Assembly (NCBI GenBank): GCA_949317995.1
Contig: OX439039.1
Span: 18,529,282 to 18,593,281 of the forward strand
Direction of reading: 5' to 3'
From: Acholoe squamosa
Taxonomy: Eukaryota; Annelida; Polychaeta; Phyllodocida; Polynoidae
DNA: 64,000 nucleotides
A model generated the notes under the pieces. That model had not been told where the DNA came from, made no database searches, and saw only the letters and a program-made list of their open reading frames with translations. Of this stretch, positions 13,597 to 26,699 are shown one piece after another. The translations under genes and the position numbers were made by a program. Within the stretch, counting starts at the first letter, position 1; the number at the start of each line of letters is the position of its first letter.

Positions 13597-16500
13597 TTGG
13601 GTTGGACACCTACAGGAGACTCTCCTTGTACCCACCCTCTTCCACATATCTATATCCCCTTCCTACTCCAAACCCCACCAGTCTCCCTGTGGTGCTGAAT
13701 AAGGGATGAAGGCCCCTGTCCCCTTTCATCCCTCTCCCTGGACCACCCATATATTTCATGCAGCCCATGACCCTACCCTATTTACCCTTTCCTGCCGAAT
13801 AATCACCACCGAAACGATGGCCACATCCAATGCCAGAAAATGATACATGTACCATTTCAATACGTCTATTTGAATATGGAGATCGAGATCTGTTAGAAGA
13901 GGTTCAGTGGTGAGACATTTTTAATCAGGTATAGATTAGGCTGTAGTCACTCTATCAACTCCCTACAATATGTTTAGTAAATATGAATATAAGGTCTATG
14001 GGTTGGGACATAATGATTTCTAATCATATCAATTTAAAAATTGCTCCGGCCACCCTACTGACCCTACTTTTTTTCTTTTTTTTTGGGGGGGGGGCGAAGG
14101 GGCAGATCAGCTGGCCCTGAGGTGGAAGGTGCTTAATTTGTCAGCTGAAATTCTGGTTTGGTCATGTCAGATTTGCCTCATAAACCAGCAAATAATTCCT
14201 TAGTGTTCTAAATTAAAACCACTTTTGGAAAGCCAAAACAATGTACTTTGAAAATAGACTTAGATACCAAATTCGATATTTTGATGCCCATAGGTGCAAA
14301 TCGCTGTCGCAGCCACATAATAATAGCAGTACTGCCTAAACTAGTCAATGACCTGTTCCTGCAGTGCACATTGGGTGTGGATGTATTTTTACTGCCTGTA
14401 GCTGACAGTGGTAAGGTGATCGTGGACTCATTACTCCCATATCCTGATGTTGACAGGTGATTATTACAGAAGTAATGTCCCCATGTCCTCACCTAGCCCC
14501 AGATCCCATCCTCCCCAACCATCATAATCCCACCGTTAGATATGGTGATATCAGGACCGGGAGAGGTAGGAGGCGAGGCATTCCTGACTATTTCCATCGC
14601 TAAATTGGGAAATGAATTTTGAGCATTTCCTCTTTTTTTTATGTTCCTACGCTTTAAATGTTATAACTAGATTTGTTAATTTTGTTGTCTACTATGCCAA
14701 TAGGTTATATTATGAAATCATGTTCCCTCCCCTTATAATATAGGCCTATTATAACATGTATTGCCAAAGTGGATGTCATAAGGGGAAATTCTATCGTTTC
14801 ACAACTTTTCATTTTCATATATCCGTTTGTGGACTTGCATCAAGATCTTAAGGCTGAGTTTAGTTCTTTCCTTTCTTTCAAAAGATTCAGCTATTAATAA
14901 CCGATTTCTGCTACTATCCTCGGGCACTGCCTGAACATAAACAGTCTTGGGTGACGGCCATAAGGCATGCATACCACAGCAGCTGGTTCAATTTTAGTAC
15001 ATAGAGATACTAGCCAGTCACTGATAGAGGAATGCAGCTTCAAGAACACACGTGCTGTCCACCCCTACCTAATCCCTCCCAGATATATACATCCCTCGAC
15101 CGTCCTCTTATCACAGGCCAACCGAGGAGACAGAATGACAGCTTCAATTTGATATTAAATTATGTTTCAAAGATGCCATATCCAACATTAAAAGCCACCA
15201 TCCGCAGTTAAGTCCCACTCCGCCTTACTGCCTATGATTGCCGTGAAGAGAGGGTCAGGCCGTTCTGTGAGCCATATGCTGGTTTTTGATAGATGCTAAT
15301 CCTTTCAAGACGACATGATGCCTCAAGTCTTCAAATCAATGTGTAGTCACGATGCACCTGGTCAGTGTCCAGCTCTGCCCTAGAGTGTCATTCAGGCCAG
15401 TGCAGTAGTGTCTAAATTTGCTATCATGTCGCATGAGTGTAGCTCTTGTGGGGTATCTGCACCAATGCATCGAAGCGGCAAAAGTGCAATATACATTAAG
15501 AGACTACGCTGCCATCGAAGGGATAAGGGTATCTCATTGATAAGCGGTGCGCGGCTGATGTTTCCATTAAAGTTGTGGCTTTTGATCTGCTCGCTGGCCG
15601 TCAGGTTGGGATTCCGCCGCCGCACACAGTCCTGATAAAGCGCATCCCGCGCGCCGCCGACTCCAAGGGAAATATGGAGGCTGGGGCGAGGTTTTGGTTT
15701 TAATTTGTGAACCATACGTTTTACATTTTGTTGTCTTCTGGTTTATAGATAAGGGGCTGAGAGATTCTCCTGTCGGTGTTATGTGGGAAGATAAGAGTGT
15801 ATAGGTGGGGTACACTTATCAGATCTCAAAATAGTAGCGACGTGAATGGGACTACTTCTGTAATCTCTAATTTTCTGAAAGGAAGCAGCAAGGTCCAGAG
15901 ATGCTGTAGAAAAGGCTCTTATCTTGCGGAGATTTTCTCGGTAATTGTGAAATTTTGCACTGGTCCTTGCTCTTTGTTCTAGCAAAAAATGTGCTACTTA
16001 CCTATATACGAAATTGCCAGCGTTTAACAATATATTTATATTTCTTTTTGAAAAAATCTCCACACCAGCGTTGGCTAGTCCACGTTTTACAATATAATAG
16101 TTTATTGATGAGATAAGTTAACTCTACGAAGGTTGTTTGCTATTCCTTCAATGAATATACTCTTGGCTCTGTTGTGACATCACAACTCTCATATCTTAAT
16201 GACCTCAGCAAATTGTCGGTAAAAGCAGAAAAGTCACGTCTCAGAGCAGAAAATGTTTTTTTTCCCAATTACCAAATCTCAAGATATATTTTAGCAATCA
16301 TAGCAAACTCACTGTCTACGTTCTAAAAGGGATATTAGCAGTTTCCACTCACTCCATTTTTTCTCCACACTACACAGTTTGTTCACTAAAATATAGCAGC
16401 CGCCTAGCATCAGGGAGCTCTAATTTGCTGGAGGTTTCAGCTTAAAAAGACACCACGCAAACAACTTTAATGACGACAGAGCCAGCTTGGGGCCTGATGA

Positions 16501-18383
16501 TATTTCTTCTCCCCTCTACTTTAGACACTGCAGTGCCGAGCTGCTCGGAAGCTGCTCTAATATTAACAAGGTGTCGGAGAAAACAACATATCCTGCTCAT
16601 TACGAGCGGTCAGGGGATCAAATGTCAAACTGACCGCTGACTGGTGAAAAAATGTTTAGTTAACAACTCAGCGTCAATCATTTTTACATTGTTCCTTCCC
16701 CAGGCTTTATGTGCTGTCCTATAGAGGGATCCTAATGTGTATCCACATGGAAAATAGCGCCTGGCAAATTATAAACACATGGGATCTGCGCATCCTTTAA
16801 TGTATTTTATAGTGCATGATACTTTAATAATTCATATATGATTACAACCCTGGCATTTCACCAGTGCTGCATTCAAGTACTTCCTGTAAATGCATCAGGG
16901 CTGATGAAAAATAAAGGGTCGAGATGACCGACGCATCATTGACACATCATGCTAATAGAAAAAATGTCTTTATAGGCATGATGGTGTCCTTAGAGGGGTA
17001 GACATGACACATGATGTGAAAACAAAAAGGACCAGCTGACACTGTGTGTAGTGAAGCAGCAACACTCACAGCCTCCCAGTTTGTAGTGATAGCAAACTCT
17101 GTCATAATACGATTATAGCTAATGACTAAATGATGTTATGACACAACACTGGGTTGACTTTGTACTGGCATTATAAAGATGAATCCTTCTGACAATTGGC
17201 CCTAGTGCACTCCATTAGGGCTCCAGGCCAGGCTATCAATTGTTGGGATATTTGAATTGAGCCAGAATGACCTTAGGGTTTGTTATGCTAGGTGATGGGG
17301 GAGTGGGACTGAAAGAGGGGTTGGGGATTTAGGGACCATCATATTGGTGATTGGATGAATAACCGTGGCTGGTTGAATTATAGATCCACCATTTTGTCTG
17401 CTACCACCTCTCTATAGCAATGTTGCTATCATAGTTAACCACTTGTTCTCTTTTGCTTAATTCTACACAATTTGCGATACAGTGTTTAAAGAAAAGTGAC
17501 CTATGAGGTTGATTGTTTGTATTGATGTTTCCCCTCCCCCAGTTATGGTTCATGCTGTTTGCTACATGTAAGCTCAGATGGAGCAGATGGGGACCACAGA
17601 GTTACCGAGGAGATAAGAATCAGGGCAAAAGGATACGGAGAGAAGGAAGTGGGGTGGGGGAGAAGGAAGGAGGGATAAAGGGGATTGACATAGTGAGTAG
17701 GGCAGGTGAGATGGACAAGGAAGACCAAAGTAACCAACATTTATATTGTATTTGTCATAACTATGGAGAAATGTGCGGAGAATCTTAGGACACCGTCCAC
17801 GAGAATAATAATGCTACTACAAGTTACAGCCCATTGATTAGGAGTAGGCCAACAAAGAGTTATCGTCTGGACATTGAATCCTCAATTCGTTTTTTCCCTT
17901 TTTCTTTCTTTTCATTTTTTTTTTTTTGGGGGGGAGGGGTTATTATTCATACATAACTATATCAAAATTGCATTGCACGTTCAGGCTGGACAAAAAACGC
18001 TCAGCGCTGAGACCTACCACTGCCATCTAGTGGACAAAAGCAGACAAAGTGTAGGGGGGTGTACATCTGACTGGAAAGAATTAAAATGCGGCATCCATGG
18101 TTAGAGTCCAGGGATGTGTTTACTCTGGGTTTGCTGCACTATTTGCACAACATTTCACGATTTGCATACAGTTTCCAATAGGCTATGAGTGTTAGAGGAG
18201 GGGGTGTGGGATGAGTAAGAGGTCTGCTGCAGGTAACAAAGACAGGAGGGCGTTCCACAGATATGACAGGGGGAAATAGAAGCAAACAACAGTATTTTAA
18301 GTAAGGGAAATTGGTAAGTATACTTTTTTTAATGGAGCAGCTTTGCTTGTTAATGCTGCAATTCTCTGAAACAGAGCGTTATT
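13594..18383. other. gene-free region
   Basis: No supported gene. A GC-rich patch lies at 15600-15660, and the sixth exact GAGCTGCTC is at 16537, followed by a second AGCTGCTC. Degenerate TGATGCATCAT-like words occur around 16.9-17.0 kb. A TGCCATCTAGTGG word at about 18001 resembles the conserved tail of some LINE/SINE families, but nothing else of such an element was recognised. Confidence 0.5.
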
Positions 18384-18600
18384 CAGGAGGCCATTTCTTA
18401 ACACACTATGACTGCTGTCCTTTAAATCGTAGTGAGAACCTAATAATTCTGCCATAACAGTACCATTCACTAGTAGTCCCTATTGTCCGCACCACTATGA
18501 CTGCCCTACTGAACATTATGTAATCACTGCATAGCTGCTAATCGTAGTGAGCAGTTGTAGGGCAGTTCCTAAGATCTGTACATTGAGAAATGGCCTCCTG
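18384..18600. mobile_element. MITE-like element with 15-bp inverted ends
   Basis: CAGGAGGCCATTTCT at 18384-18398 is matched by its exact reverse complement at 18586-18600, which delimits about 217 bp without coding capacity. Inside are two copies of CACTATGACTGC (near 18404 and 18493) and two of ATCGTAGTGAG (near 18427 and 18541), giving further internal dyad symmetry. This is the build of a small non-autonomous inverted-repeat transposon. No flanking target duplication was found, so the family is undetermined. Confidence 0.55.
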
Positions 18601-21600
18601 GCCTTATGCTGAGTGGGGTTAGGGCGTAGAAACGAGTGAGAATGGGGAATAGATCCTGGGCCTCTTGGATGTCTCTTGAAAGTTAAGAACAACTACCCAG
18701 GGACCTTCCTTGTTCTTAACGTGGATAACACGATAACAAATAACGAAGGCCTATTTACATTTAGAGGTTTTGACGCCTTGAGCATGGCTGGGATCCTGGA
18801 CCAACTTCATTGTAAATTGAGGAAACCATAATCTCTCGGACACTACGTTTGGTGTTTTATACAGCAATAGGCTAGACCTATCCAGCCAAAATAATATTGC
18901 ATGATGAAACCGTATATTCAACATGTACACAGGATATGTGGTGAGTCTAGACTCAGATTTATTTCTCAGAGAATAGTATTCATGAAGATGTAATGAGGAA
19001 GTGAGAGTACCCCCCCCCCCTACATTCTCTCTACCCTGCCTGTTGTCGTGAAGTAAATTGCAAGGGACTGCAGCCAGTCTATTGTGAGTCCAATGCATTC
19101 GTTTTCACCCACTCCATTGCCCAGGACCCATTTTGTCCAAAGTGTGTTTAATATGGGTGTGTAGGGCCGGGTAGGGCCCCTGTTCCTGCAATAGTGCTCT
19201 ACAGCACCTCAGGTTACTGTGGACAAGCAGGCATAAAGCTATAGGTAAGGTGTTTGTAGGGTTAACATTGGGGTTGTTTTAGCCATGCTGGCCACATGCA
19301 GCTCACTGCAAGGCCCTCATCCCCACTTAGGATCTATACTATTGGCTGAACAGGGGGGGGGGGCGGACTTTAGTGCTATCAGGATCCAGGATGGGTCAAT
19401 GCAGTCCTAGAAAGTAACTTCCTAGTGCTACTTTTATTCATCGCACATTTTGAAAGCTTGGAAACAACTATGATAGAAGTGAGTACAAAACATCAAGTAT
19501 GTATGACTATTTTAAATGGGCATGAACTTATACTTGAGCCCGCATTCTCCTTACAACGAACATTATCATTTCCCGATTTCATCTTTCCTTATGAGGGGTA
19601 ATTAACTTCATAACCACATCCTTCACATAATCATAACTGTAAATTCTATGAAGACTCAAAACTGCAACGGGCTTTCAAATGAATGGCAACCAGTTGCCAC
19701 ACTAATGGTAGATCTACTTAATCCATTCGACGCCAAATCTCTTTTTGTAGAAGGATTTGCCAAACAAAAGAAAACAATTCATTTATACATCCAGCGGCCT
19801 GCCCATCATATTTCCCTTCTCACCTCATCTCAACTAGAATTTGATGAATGTTCTTCCCGCTGTCAAAACTGCTATTGTTCTCAAATATTTCCCTCCCAGA
19901 TACCAAAAGCTATTATTACCCCCCCCCCCACAGTCTGGTCACCAGGCGCACGCGCGCTGCCTGCTTCCTGTCTGTTACTATGGTAACGCCTCTAGGCAGG
20001 AAATTGTGACATACATTTGGCCATTTCAGTCCTCTGGGAAATTATCCTGAAGAATGGTGGTAAGATGGAAGGGCAAAAAGAGCCTGAGACAATGGGACAT
20101 GGAGGGAATGATGAGGTCCTTAGTGCAGCTTCCTGAGGTGAACTACAGGCTGTGTTTACACTGGGGGGATCCTGTCCTGCTGAGGAGGTGCCAACTAACT
20201 CTTTAAAGGGCTGTATATTGCTTTACTCTTATATATGATACATTCTCTAGTATAATTGATGAATGAATTCAGCTTTAGCAAGCAAATGCAAGAACAACGC
20301 TGGATTTGGGCATGCTGACTCTACGAGAAGGCTACATATCAAACGGGTTGGTATGATGCATCAATGCAGGCAGACAAGCTGATCATGCGGATGGGTGTGC
20401 AGAAACCTGCAGGCACAACATGGCCCTTAAAGGGTTCAATATCTGTTTCAGAATATAATGACTCCATCTCTGGTGTATGTCCCTACCATACTGCGTCATT
20501 GTGTCTTAGGATGGCAGTGTGTTGCCTTCTATGTAGTGCGTCTATAAAATCTATGGCCATAAAAGAAGATTTTAAAAAATCAATGTTTTTTGTTGTTGTA
20601 AAGAAAACATTCCACAAAACTGGAAATTTGAGTGTCGACTCTAGCTAGTGAGCTACCAATGTTACCATAACCCCATGTTCAGTGAGACATGCCTTGAACT
20701 GGCGTGACTGCTTTGTCTTTTTCTGCTGTCACTGTCTAAATACTGGTAACGTCATGAAAGCACCGCATATTAAAAAGTATGTAGTAAGACACAGGACGGA
20801 CTGGTGTGATATTTTAATGCACTGAATATTCGGAGGTTGATTTATATGATGGAGTCTATCTATATAAAGTCTATGTTAATGGTGGAAGAACGTTTACATC
20901 AAATTGACTGTATTTGATAAACCACTGTATTAATTCTATTTATTTATCAAATAATCCGACCCTGGTTTAGAAGGAGGGGTGCCTAATCGGATTGGGTAAA
21001 ATAAGAAAACAATAAGATTATTAACCTGAACTTTATAACTCTGTAATTCTATGCAGGAAGTGTCTCGATTTCTACTGTTGTCCCTCTGTTATCCCTTCCA
21101 GGAGTGTATGATGCTTCAATTCTTCATTGATGGGTACCATCGTGGTGCTTCTCAGTAATTTGTGGGCACTGCATCGACATGCTCCTTTGGAAGTGCATTA
21201 AACCCGTAGGATTGGCATGATGGATGTATGAAGTAATGGTGAATTATTTACCAGAGTTGTATTTAATTATGTACTATGCCCTAAGGTCATATCCTATTAA
21301 AGCCTTATGTCGTCCGTACATGGTTAACCCCCTTACTTCCTATATCCGGATGATGTTGCTTCATATTTCCTAAGTGCTCCCTACTGTAAGCACATCAGCA
21401 AAGAGTCCTTAGACTGGAACCTGACACTTATAGTATAATATATGCATGGTCTACCTAAGCCGATTGTTCCACCAAGTGTGTGCTTGGACCATGTTTGTGT
21501 AGGCAAATGACAGCGCCACTGACTCCAAAAGACTCCCATCTCAAACCAATGTTAACCTTTTAAGGACTGTATGGTGCCTTACCATATGATGCCCTTTTGT

Positions 21601-21670
21601 TTTGAAGATGCTTGCAGGTATGTAAAATGGACAAGTAAATCGTCCTTGGTACTGCCGGGGATAATGTCAT
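18601..21670. other. gene-free region
   Basis: No supported gene. Degenerate copies of the ATGATGCATCAATGCA plus CCCTTAAAGGGTT motif pair lie at 20350-20440, and weaker ones near 21110-21200 and 21550. Confidence 0.5.
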
Positions 21671-21695
21671 CTGGGGGCCGTTGCACAATCAGCGT
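21671..21695 (+). repeat. Harbinger left terminal inverted repeat
   Basis: The outer 18 bases match the complement of 31616-31633 with one difference (C for T). Similarity continues weakly through a CAGCGTG word and a later TCGTTCTGCT word that is also found in the right end and in the internal copy. Confidence 0.85.
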
Positions 21696-21740
21696 GAAAA
21701 CCGGTTTCCTCGTTCTGCTAGTGTCTAAGTGTTGCACAAA

Positions 21741-21860
21741 TGTTTTCTCGCTCTGCCATTTGGTCCGTTTTTGCAGAGCGAGAAAAAAAGTGTTGCACAA
21801 TCTTTTCCTCGCTGTGCGAAAGTCGCTGTGCTAAAACTTTTGGGTGCACAGCGAGAAAAA
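21741..21860. repeat. subterminal hairpins of the Harbinger left end
   Basis: Two dyads lie inside the left end: TTTTCTCGCTCTGC paired with GCAGAGCGAGAAAA (about 21741-21788), and CTCGCTGTGC paired with GCACAGCGAG (about 21810-21856). A repeated, palindromic CTCGCTNTGC core is a good candidate for the binding site of the Myb/SANT partner or the transposase. That role is inferred from Harbinger biology, not shown. Confidence 0.6.
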
Positions 21861-21998
21861 AAAGGCAGTTACTCTGGAGTCACCGCCTTTTTGGTTTTTA
21901 ACATTGGTCCCTATGGGGACAGTCGTTCTGTGATTTGGAATGAACCAGAGTAACATTTTGGAGGGAAATTTAAAGTGTGACAACTACACTGTGTCAAA

Positions 21999-23853
21999 AT
22001 GGATGTCCCAAGAGACAGTCTGGGAAGAAGAAAGCGAAAGTGCAAGAAAAGAGATACTCCCTTCACTTCATTCTCTGATGAAGAGTTTACAGCAAGGTAC
22101 AGGCTCAGCAAGGAGGTAGTGATGGAGCTGTGCCAGGACTACAGGCTACACAGCAAGTTCAAGGGGAGCAAACGTGGGGGAGGCCTCTCCTGCATAGACA
22201 GGGTAAGCTGAAATACCTTTTTTTTTTTCATTGTGGTCTGGATGGGGGGGTCCCCCTTCTGACATGTCGACTCGATGAAATGGTCATGTCACATATCACT
22301 TGATGTCACATGTCACCTCTGTCATGGCCCAACATGTCAATTTTAATAATTTTATGTCAATAATTTTTTTAGTCATGTCAGTAAATCCCATGTCACATGT
22401 ATGTTTCAAGAAATGAGCATGTCATCAGTAGAATTTTGTAGTCCACACCCATGACTAGACGACCTTTTATCAGGAAGAAAGAAATTTTCTTAATTTATTT
22501 ATTTATTTCTCCCCTTTTCCTAATACTCTGACATTGATTTCCTTTTTTTTCTTTCAGTTCTGTTTAGTGTTACGGTATTTTGCCACTGGGAGTTTCTTCG
22601 TGCTGACTGGGGACTCCCAGAAGGTATCCAAGTCCGTAGTGTGTAATTCAGTGAAAGATGTCGCTCAATACTTCGTCAAGAACCGGCACAAGTATGTGAA
22701 GTGGCCCCACTCTTTTGAATCGAAACTGCTTGCGGCCTTGAAGTTATACCGCCACAAAGTCAAGAGGAACCAAAGAGAGGTCGAACAAGAGACACCGTTT
22801 GTTTTTGGATACGTGGATGGCACCCACATCCCAATCAAGTGCCCCTCCAGAAACGAGAGCGCATACGTCAACAGAAATCAGTATCACTCCATCAACACCA
22901 CTGTGAGTTTTTCACCTTTTTCTTACCTTCTGTGGAGTCCTCTTGATTTTTGTTTCCTTAATAAAATAAGGTTCATCTTCCTCTTTTTTTGTCCTGCACC
23001 TCTAGAATTATTATGAAACATATCATCTATAACAGAATATGGTTAGATGGAATTTATTTCCCTTTTCCTGATTTTTATTTCTTTCTTGGTGCAGATTGTC
23101 TGTGACTCTGACAAACGGATATTGTTCATAGACCCTCGCTTCCCAGGATCGGTGCATGATGCCTATTGTCTCACGGCGAGCCCCGTTGGAGACGAGCTCG
23201 ACCAGGAGATTTGGGGGGATTTTGTTCTCCTAGGAGACTCGGGGTGAGCTTCCTTTCTTAGTCTTTGTCTCTACTTTTCTTTCACAGCATGCAAAACACT
23301 ATAACATGTGGTTATCTTCTACTTTTGGCAGATATGGGTTGCGTCGGCACCTCTTCACGCCCTATAAGGACGAGACTTCACCCAAGAACACCGCATTCAA
23401 CAAGTGGCATAAGAAGAGCCGGGTTCGAGTCGAGCAGTGCATCGGTATCCTGAAGCAGCGTTGGAGGTGAGTGTAACTCTTTCCCACTCATGAGAAAAAG
23501 AAAGGAACTAATTATCTGCGCTTTAACATATTACCTTCCAATATTTTTTTTCTGTGTCATCCTTTGTCCCTGTCTAAAGCTCCTTTTTTTCTGTTTTTTT
23601 TTTGTCTTTCAGGATCTTGGACTCCTCCACAGGTTACATGAGGCACGAGCCAAAGAGGTCTTCAGACATCATAACCAGTTGCGCCTGCCTTCACAACGTG
23701 GCCATGGATCATGGCATAAGGATTGTAGATGACCCTGCTGATCCCTGGACACCAGTCCGTCTTCCCCTTCCCCAACCAAGACAGCTTTCCCGAGAACAGG
23801 AAAAGGAGCGTATCAAGTGCTTCCGGGACGAGTACTGCAACAAATACTTCTGA
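21999..23853 (+). CDS. Harbinger transposase (HARBI1-like DDE nuclease), five exons
   Basis: Exons 21999-22202, 22558-22902, 23095-23243, 23332-23466 and 23613-23853 join in phase into 357 codons, close to the roughly 350 residues of HARBI1. All donors are GTAAG/GTGAG and all acceptors are pyrimidine-rich. The N-terminus has the family pattern F-S-D-E-E-F-x-A-R-Y-R-L-S-K (helix-turn-helix region), then RYFATGSF. The catalytic triad is complete: D155 in GYVDGTHIPI, D231 in LLGDSGY and E267 in RVEQCIGILKQRW, with 35 residues between the second D and E. The PGSVHDAY and CLHN signatures are present. It cuts and rejoins DNA at the element ends. An AATAAA at 24137 ends the transcript. No stop or frameshift is seen, so the enzyme looks functional. 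Confidence 0.93.
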
Positions 23854-24104
23854 AAAGTGTGGCACCTTGCATGCTTCAAGTTACAACGAAAGTACTTTGG
23901 CTCTTTGTCTGTGATACCTTATAATTAGGATGTGGTACACATGTATGTCACAACGAGAGAGTTTCAGCTTGTCTGAGATATTTACCTTAATGTACATAAA
24001 GATGTACCTGGCGGACAGGCCTCACATGAAATATTTTTCTCTGACATTTTTCCTGTTCCTTTTGTGAAAGAAAACTTGAACACGCACCGTGAAAGAAAAA
24101 AAGT

Positions 24105-24142
24105 TTTATTTATGTACATATACATAATAACCTGTAAATAAA
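24105..24142. terminator. overlapping convergent poly(A) signals
   Basis: AATAAA on the + strand at 24137-24142 serves the transposase. AATAAA on the - strand (complement of 24105-24110) serves the Myb/SANT gene. The two convergent transcripts must overlap by a few tens of bases. Confidence 0.7.
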
Positions 24143-24219
24143 CTGTATTTTTGTCAAACTTGTATAAGATTGTCCATTTCTCTTTATCATATATATCTTT
24201 GTCACATTTAATCCATACT

Positions 24220-25931
24220 TCATAACTGATTTTTGGCTTGCCTTCTCTGAGCTCTTATGGCTTCCCTCTCTGCCTTCCTCCTTTTCTTCTCCTCACACAG
24301 CTGCAGGTATTCGCTTCTGGTGCATACCACAACTTTCTGCCCTTGTTTAGGTCTAACTTTGGGTAGAGCAGTCTTTGACTCGTCTTTCTTCCTCGCTGCT
24401 GCTTTCTGTTTGGATAAATCCTCCATTTTCTTCCTTAATACTGCTTCTTCTTTCTCCCTCTTTCTCGCCTCCTTCATCTTTGCCTCATGTTTCCTCCTTC
24501 TCTCCTCTTTCTTCTTTCTTTCTTCCTTCCTTCTCTCTTTGTCTTTATCTTTTGTTGGTACTTTAGTGGTCTTCATTTTGGTCTTAGCCTTGGAGAAGTC
24601 GGCAGTACCTGGTCTCCACAGATGGTTTTCTGTTATGCCTGACTGTGTCTTTGGTTTGGTAGGGTCTAGCTCCATGGGAGTAACTCCTGGAATACCTGAA
24701 AACATACAGATGTTTCCTGAGTCTCAAAAGTACATAATATTTTTTTTTTCTCGCTGTGTTTGAAAAAAAACATTAGATGTCTTTTATTCTAAACTCAATA
24801 AGAGGTTGAATAAGGTAGGGTACAGTGACTACGGTAGTCCATCCTCACCTCGAACTGCCTCTGGTTTCAGATATTCTAAAGCTTTCTGCTGGGTCTTGGA
24901 CAAAAGCAACTTCTTTGCAGGTGGTCCGCTTCCTGTCTTTTTGATCTCCCTTCTTAGTGTATTGTACTGTAAGTAAATAGATTAGCATAAAAATTTTGTT
25001 ATTTTGCTTATTTCTCTTCACTAACTTTATTGTTATGTTGAAAAAGAAAAATTTCACTTCTCTCCTACCTTTTGCTTCATCTTTTAGGTGAAATCAGACG
25101 CCTTATCAGAGCACTGTCTGACAGTCCGGTGAGTGTGCGCTTCCGAGTTAACGTACACTGAAAGAATTAAGAAGAAAGTATTAAATTTATAAATTCTTTT
25201 TTTATGAAGTAACTTGCCTTGAAAAAAAAGGGGAAGATATAAGATTATTCTATCGAAGTAATAAACTTACATGCCACGTCTCTCCATGCTTGCCGCCTTA
25301 TGTCCCTCCCTCCTCCTGTGCCGCTGAAGTGGAACTTTATAGCGTCCCGGTTTAAGTTTATTGCATCCATTAGGGCTTCTACTTCTTTCGTCTTCCACCA
25401 TTCTCTGGAGACAGGAAGGTCGTTTCGCATAGGGAGATCTTCTGCTTCACTTTCGGAGTCACTGGCGTTGGACTGATGGTCAGCATGAGAAGCTCCTACC
25501 AAGGTATCGTTTGCTTGCTTTTCTCGATGTGCATTTTCTGGCTGGTAAAGGACTGTAGAGGCCTCTGAGTCAACCGAGAAATCCTTATGCTTCAGTATCA
25601 TTTGTGTTCTTTTCTTAGGTCTCTTATCAGGCTGACCCTGCTGTCATAACATGGAATAAAAAAATTATTTATTAGCCTTTGCCAACCGGTGTCACAACGA
25701 GAGAAGTAAGGGACAAAGCACAGCGACTATTGGCTAACTTTTAACGTTGTGCTACGTCGTACGTGACCCGCCATTATCCTCTTATTAAATTAACTTTTAG
25801 GCCCTTTTTTTATGCTCTGCATGCTCTCCTTTGTGTTCAGGACTTTCTCTGATGTTCAGACTTGAAGTTGGTCAAGCTTTTTTACATACCTTGTGCTTCT
25901 TAGGAGGCATATCACCTGTAGATTTGGACAT
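24220..25931 (-). pseudogene. Harbinger Myb/SANT-like partner gene with an in-frame TAA
   Basis: Five exons read on the - strand: 25931-25890, 25640-25271 (alternative NAGNAG start 25637), 25157-25069, 24966-24849 and 24695-24220. All have GT/AG junctions in phase and give 365 codons. Exon 2 ends in a Myb/SANT-like domain (REWWKTKEVEALMDAI ... WRDVA) that continues into exon 3 (YVNSEAH ... RTVRQCSDKASDFT). Exon 4 has the K-T-G-S-G-P-P linker common after such domains. Exon 5 is a long Lys/Glu/Arg helix (likely coiled coil) with a basic tail. Such proteins bind transposon ends and recruit transposase. The codon at 25086-25084, right after DFT, is TAA in place of an expected sense codon, so translation should stop within the DNA-binding region. 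All other sites are intact, which implies a recent nonsense change or a sequence error. Confidence 0.8.
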
Positions 25932-25957
25932 GTTGTTCCACGACGTTCTGTCAATTA

Positions 25958-26029
25958 TGACGTCATAACATGAAATCGAGAGTGCTGCCCCCTACGCACA
26001 ACGACCTTTTTTCTAAAAAGTCGTTGTGA
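25958..26029 (-). promoter_or_regulatory. CRE palindrome and dyad upstream of the Myb/SANT gene
   Basis: TGACGTCA at 25958-25965 is a perfect cAMP-response-element palindrome 27 bp upstream of the start codon at 25931. Just further upstream, ACAACGACCTTTTTT and AAAAAAGTCGTTGT-like arms (about 25999-26028) form a hairpin built from the same CAACGA word found in the transposon ends. This suggests a host-factor promoter plus possible self-binding by the transposon proteins. Confidence 0.45.
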
Positions 26030-26699
26030 AGGAGGGCATAGCATTAGAATAGATAAACAAAGCTTTTTCAGTCTTGTACTTCTTTAATGTCAAGCTAATA
26101 TACTATTCAGTACGTTATCAGAGGAACAAGAGGTCACACAGGCTTTCACTTCAAACTTTTTATTACATATCATGACCAGAAAGTGACTAGGAAAAGTGGA
26201 CTTCAATAGTGTGGCCACTGTAGCACCTTATTGCTTTTCAAATGGTTTTGTGGTCGAGGAAAAGCCGATAACTGTTTCAAAGGCATAAAACTCTTAACTA
26301 CACTGTACCTCATGACTTTTCAGACTACTTAGTGAAGGGGTCATGGTATAAGACATCAGTGACTTATTATGTTAGGAAGTATCTGTTTTTTTAAGCTTAA
26401 GTACTAGTAAAGTAAACCAAAGTGGGTGTTCTCTTTTGTTCACCCGAAAGAAATGTTCCCTACATGAAAATATGTCTGTCCACTCTCCAACCGCATCATG
26501 CATTACAGAAGGAGTCTCGTTGTGGCCAAATAAAAACATTCCTCTATGTAGGTTGAAGTCATAAAACATACAGCGTCATAGTCAGTTTGTTTCTCTCTTG
26601 AAAAATTAGATTTTCTTAATCTGAAACCGTTGTATCATAACAAAGTGGAAAACGAACATGAATACTCTGACTGTGAAAGTCACATGAAAGTAACATTTT

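Noticed and set aside
13356-13709. His/Thr and Val/Cys repeat frames
   Set aside because: Products of the CA microsatellite.
24257-24763. 168-residue hydrophobic Phe/Ser/Leu frame on the + strand
   Set aside because: It is the antisense of the Lys/Glu-rich exon 5 of the Myb/SANT-like gene.
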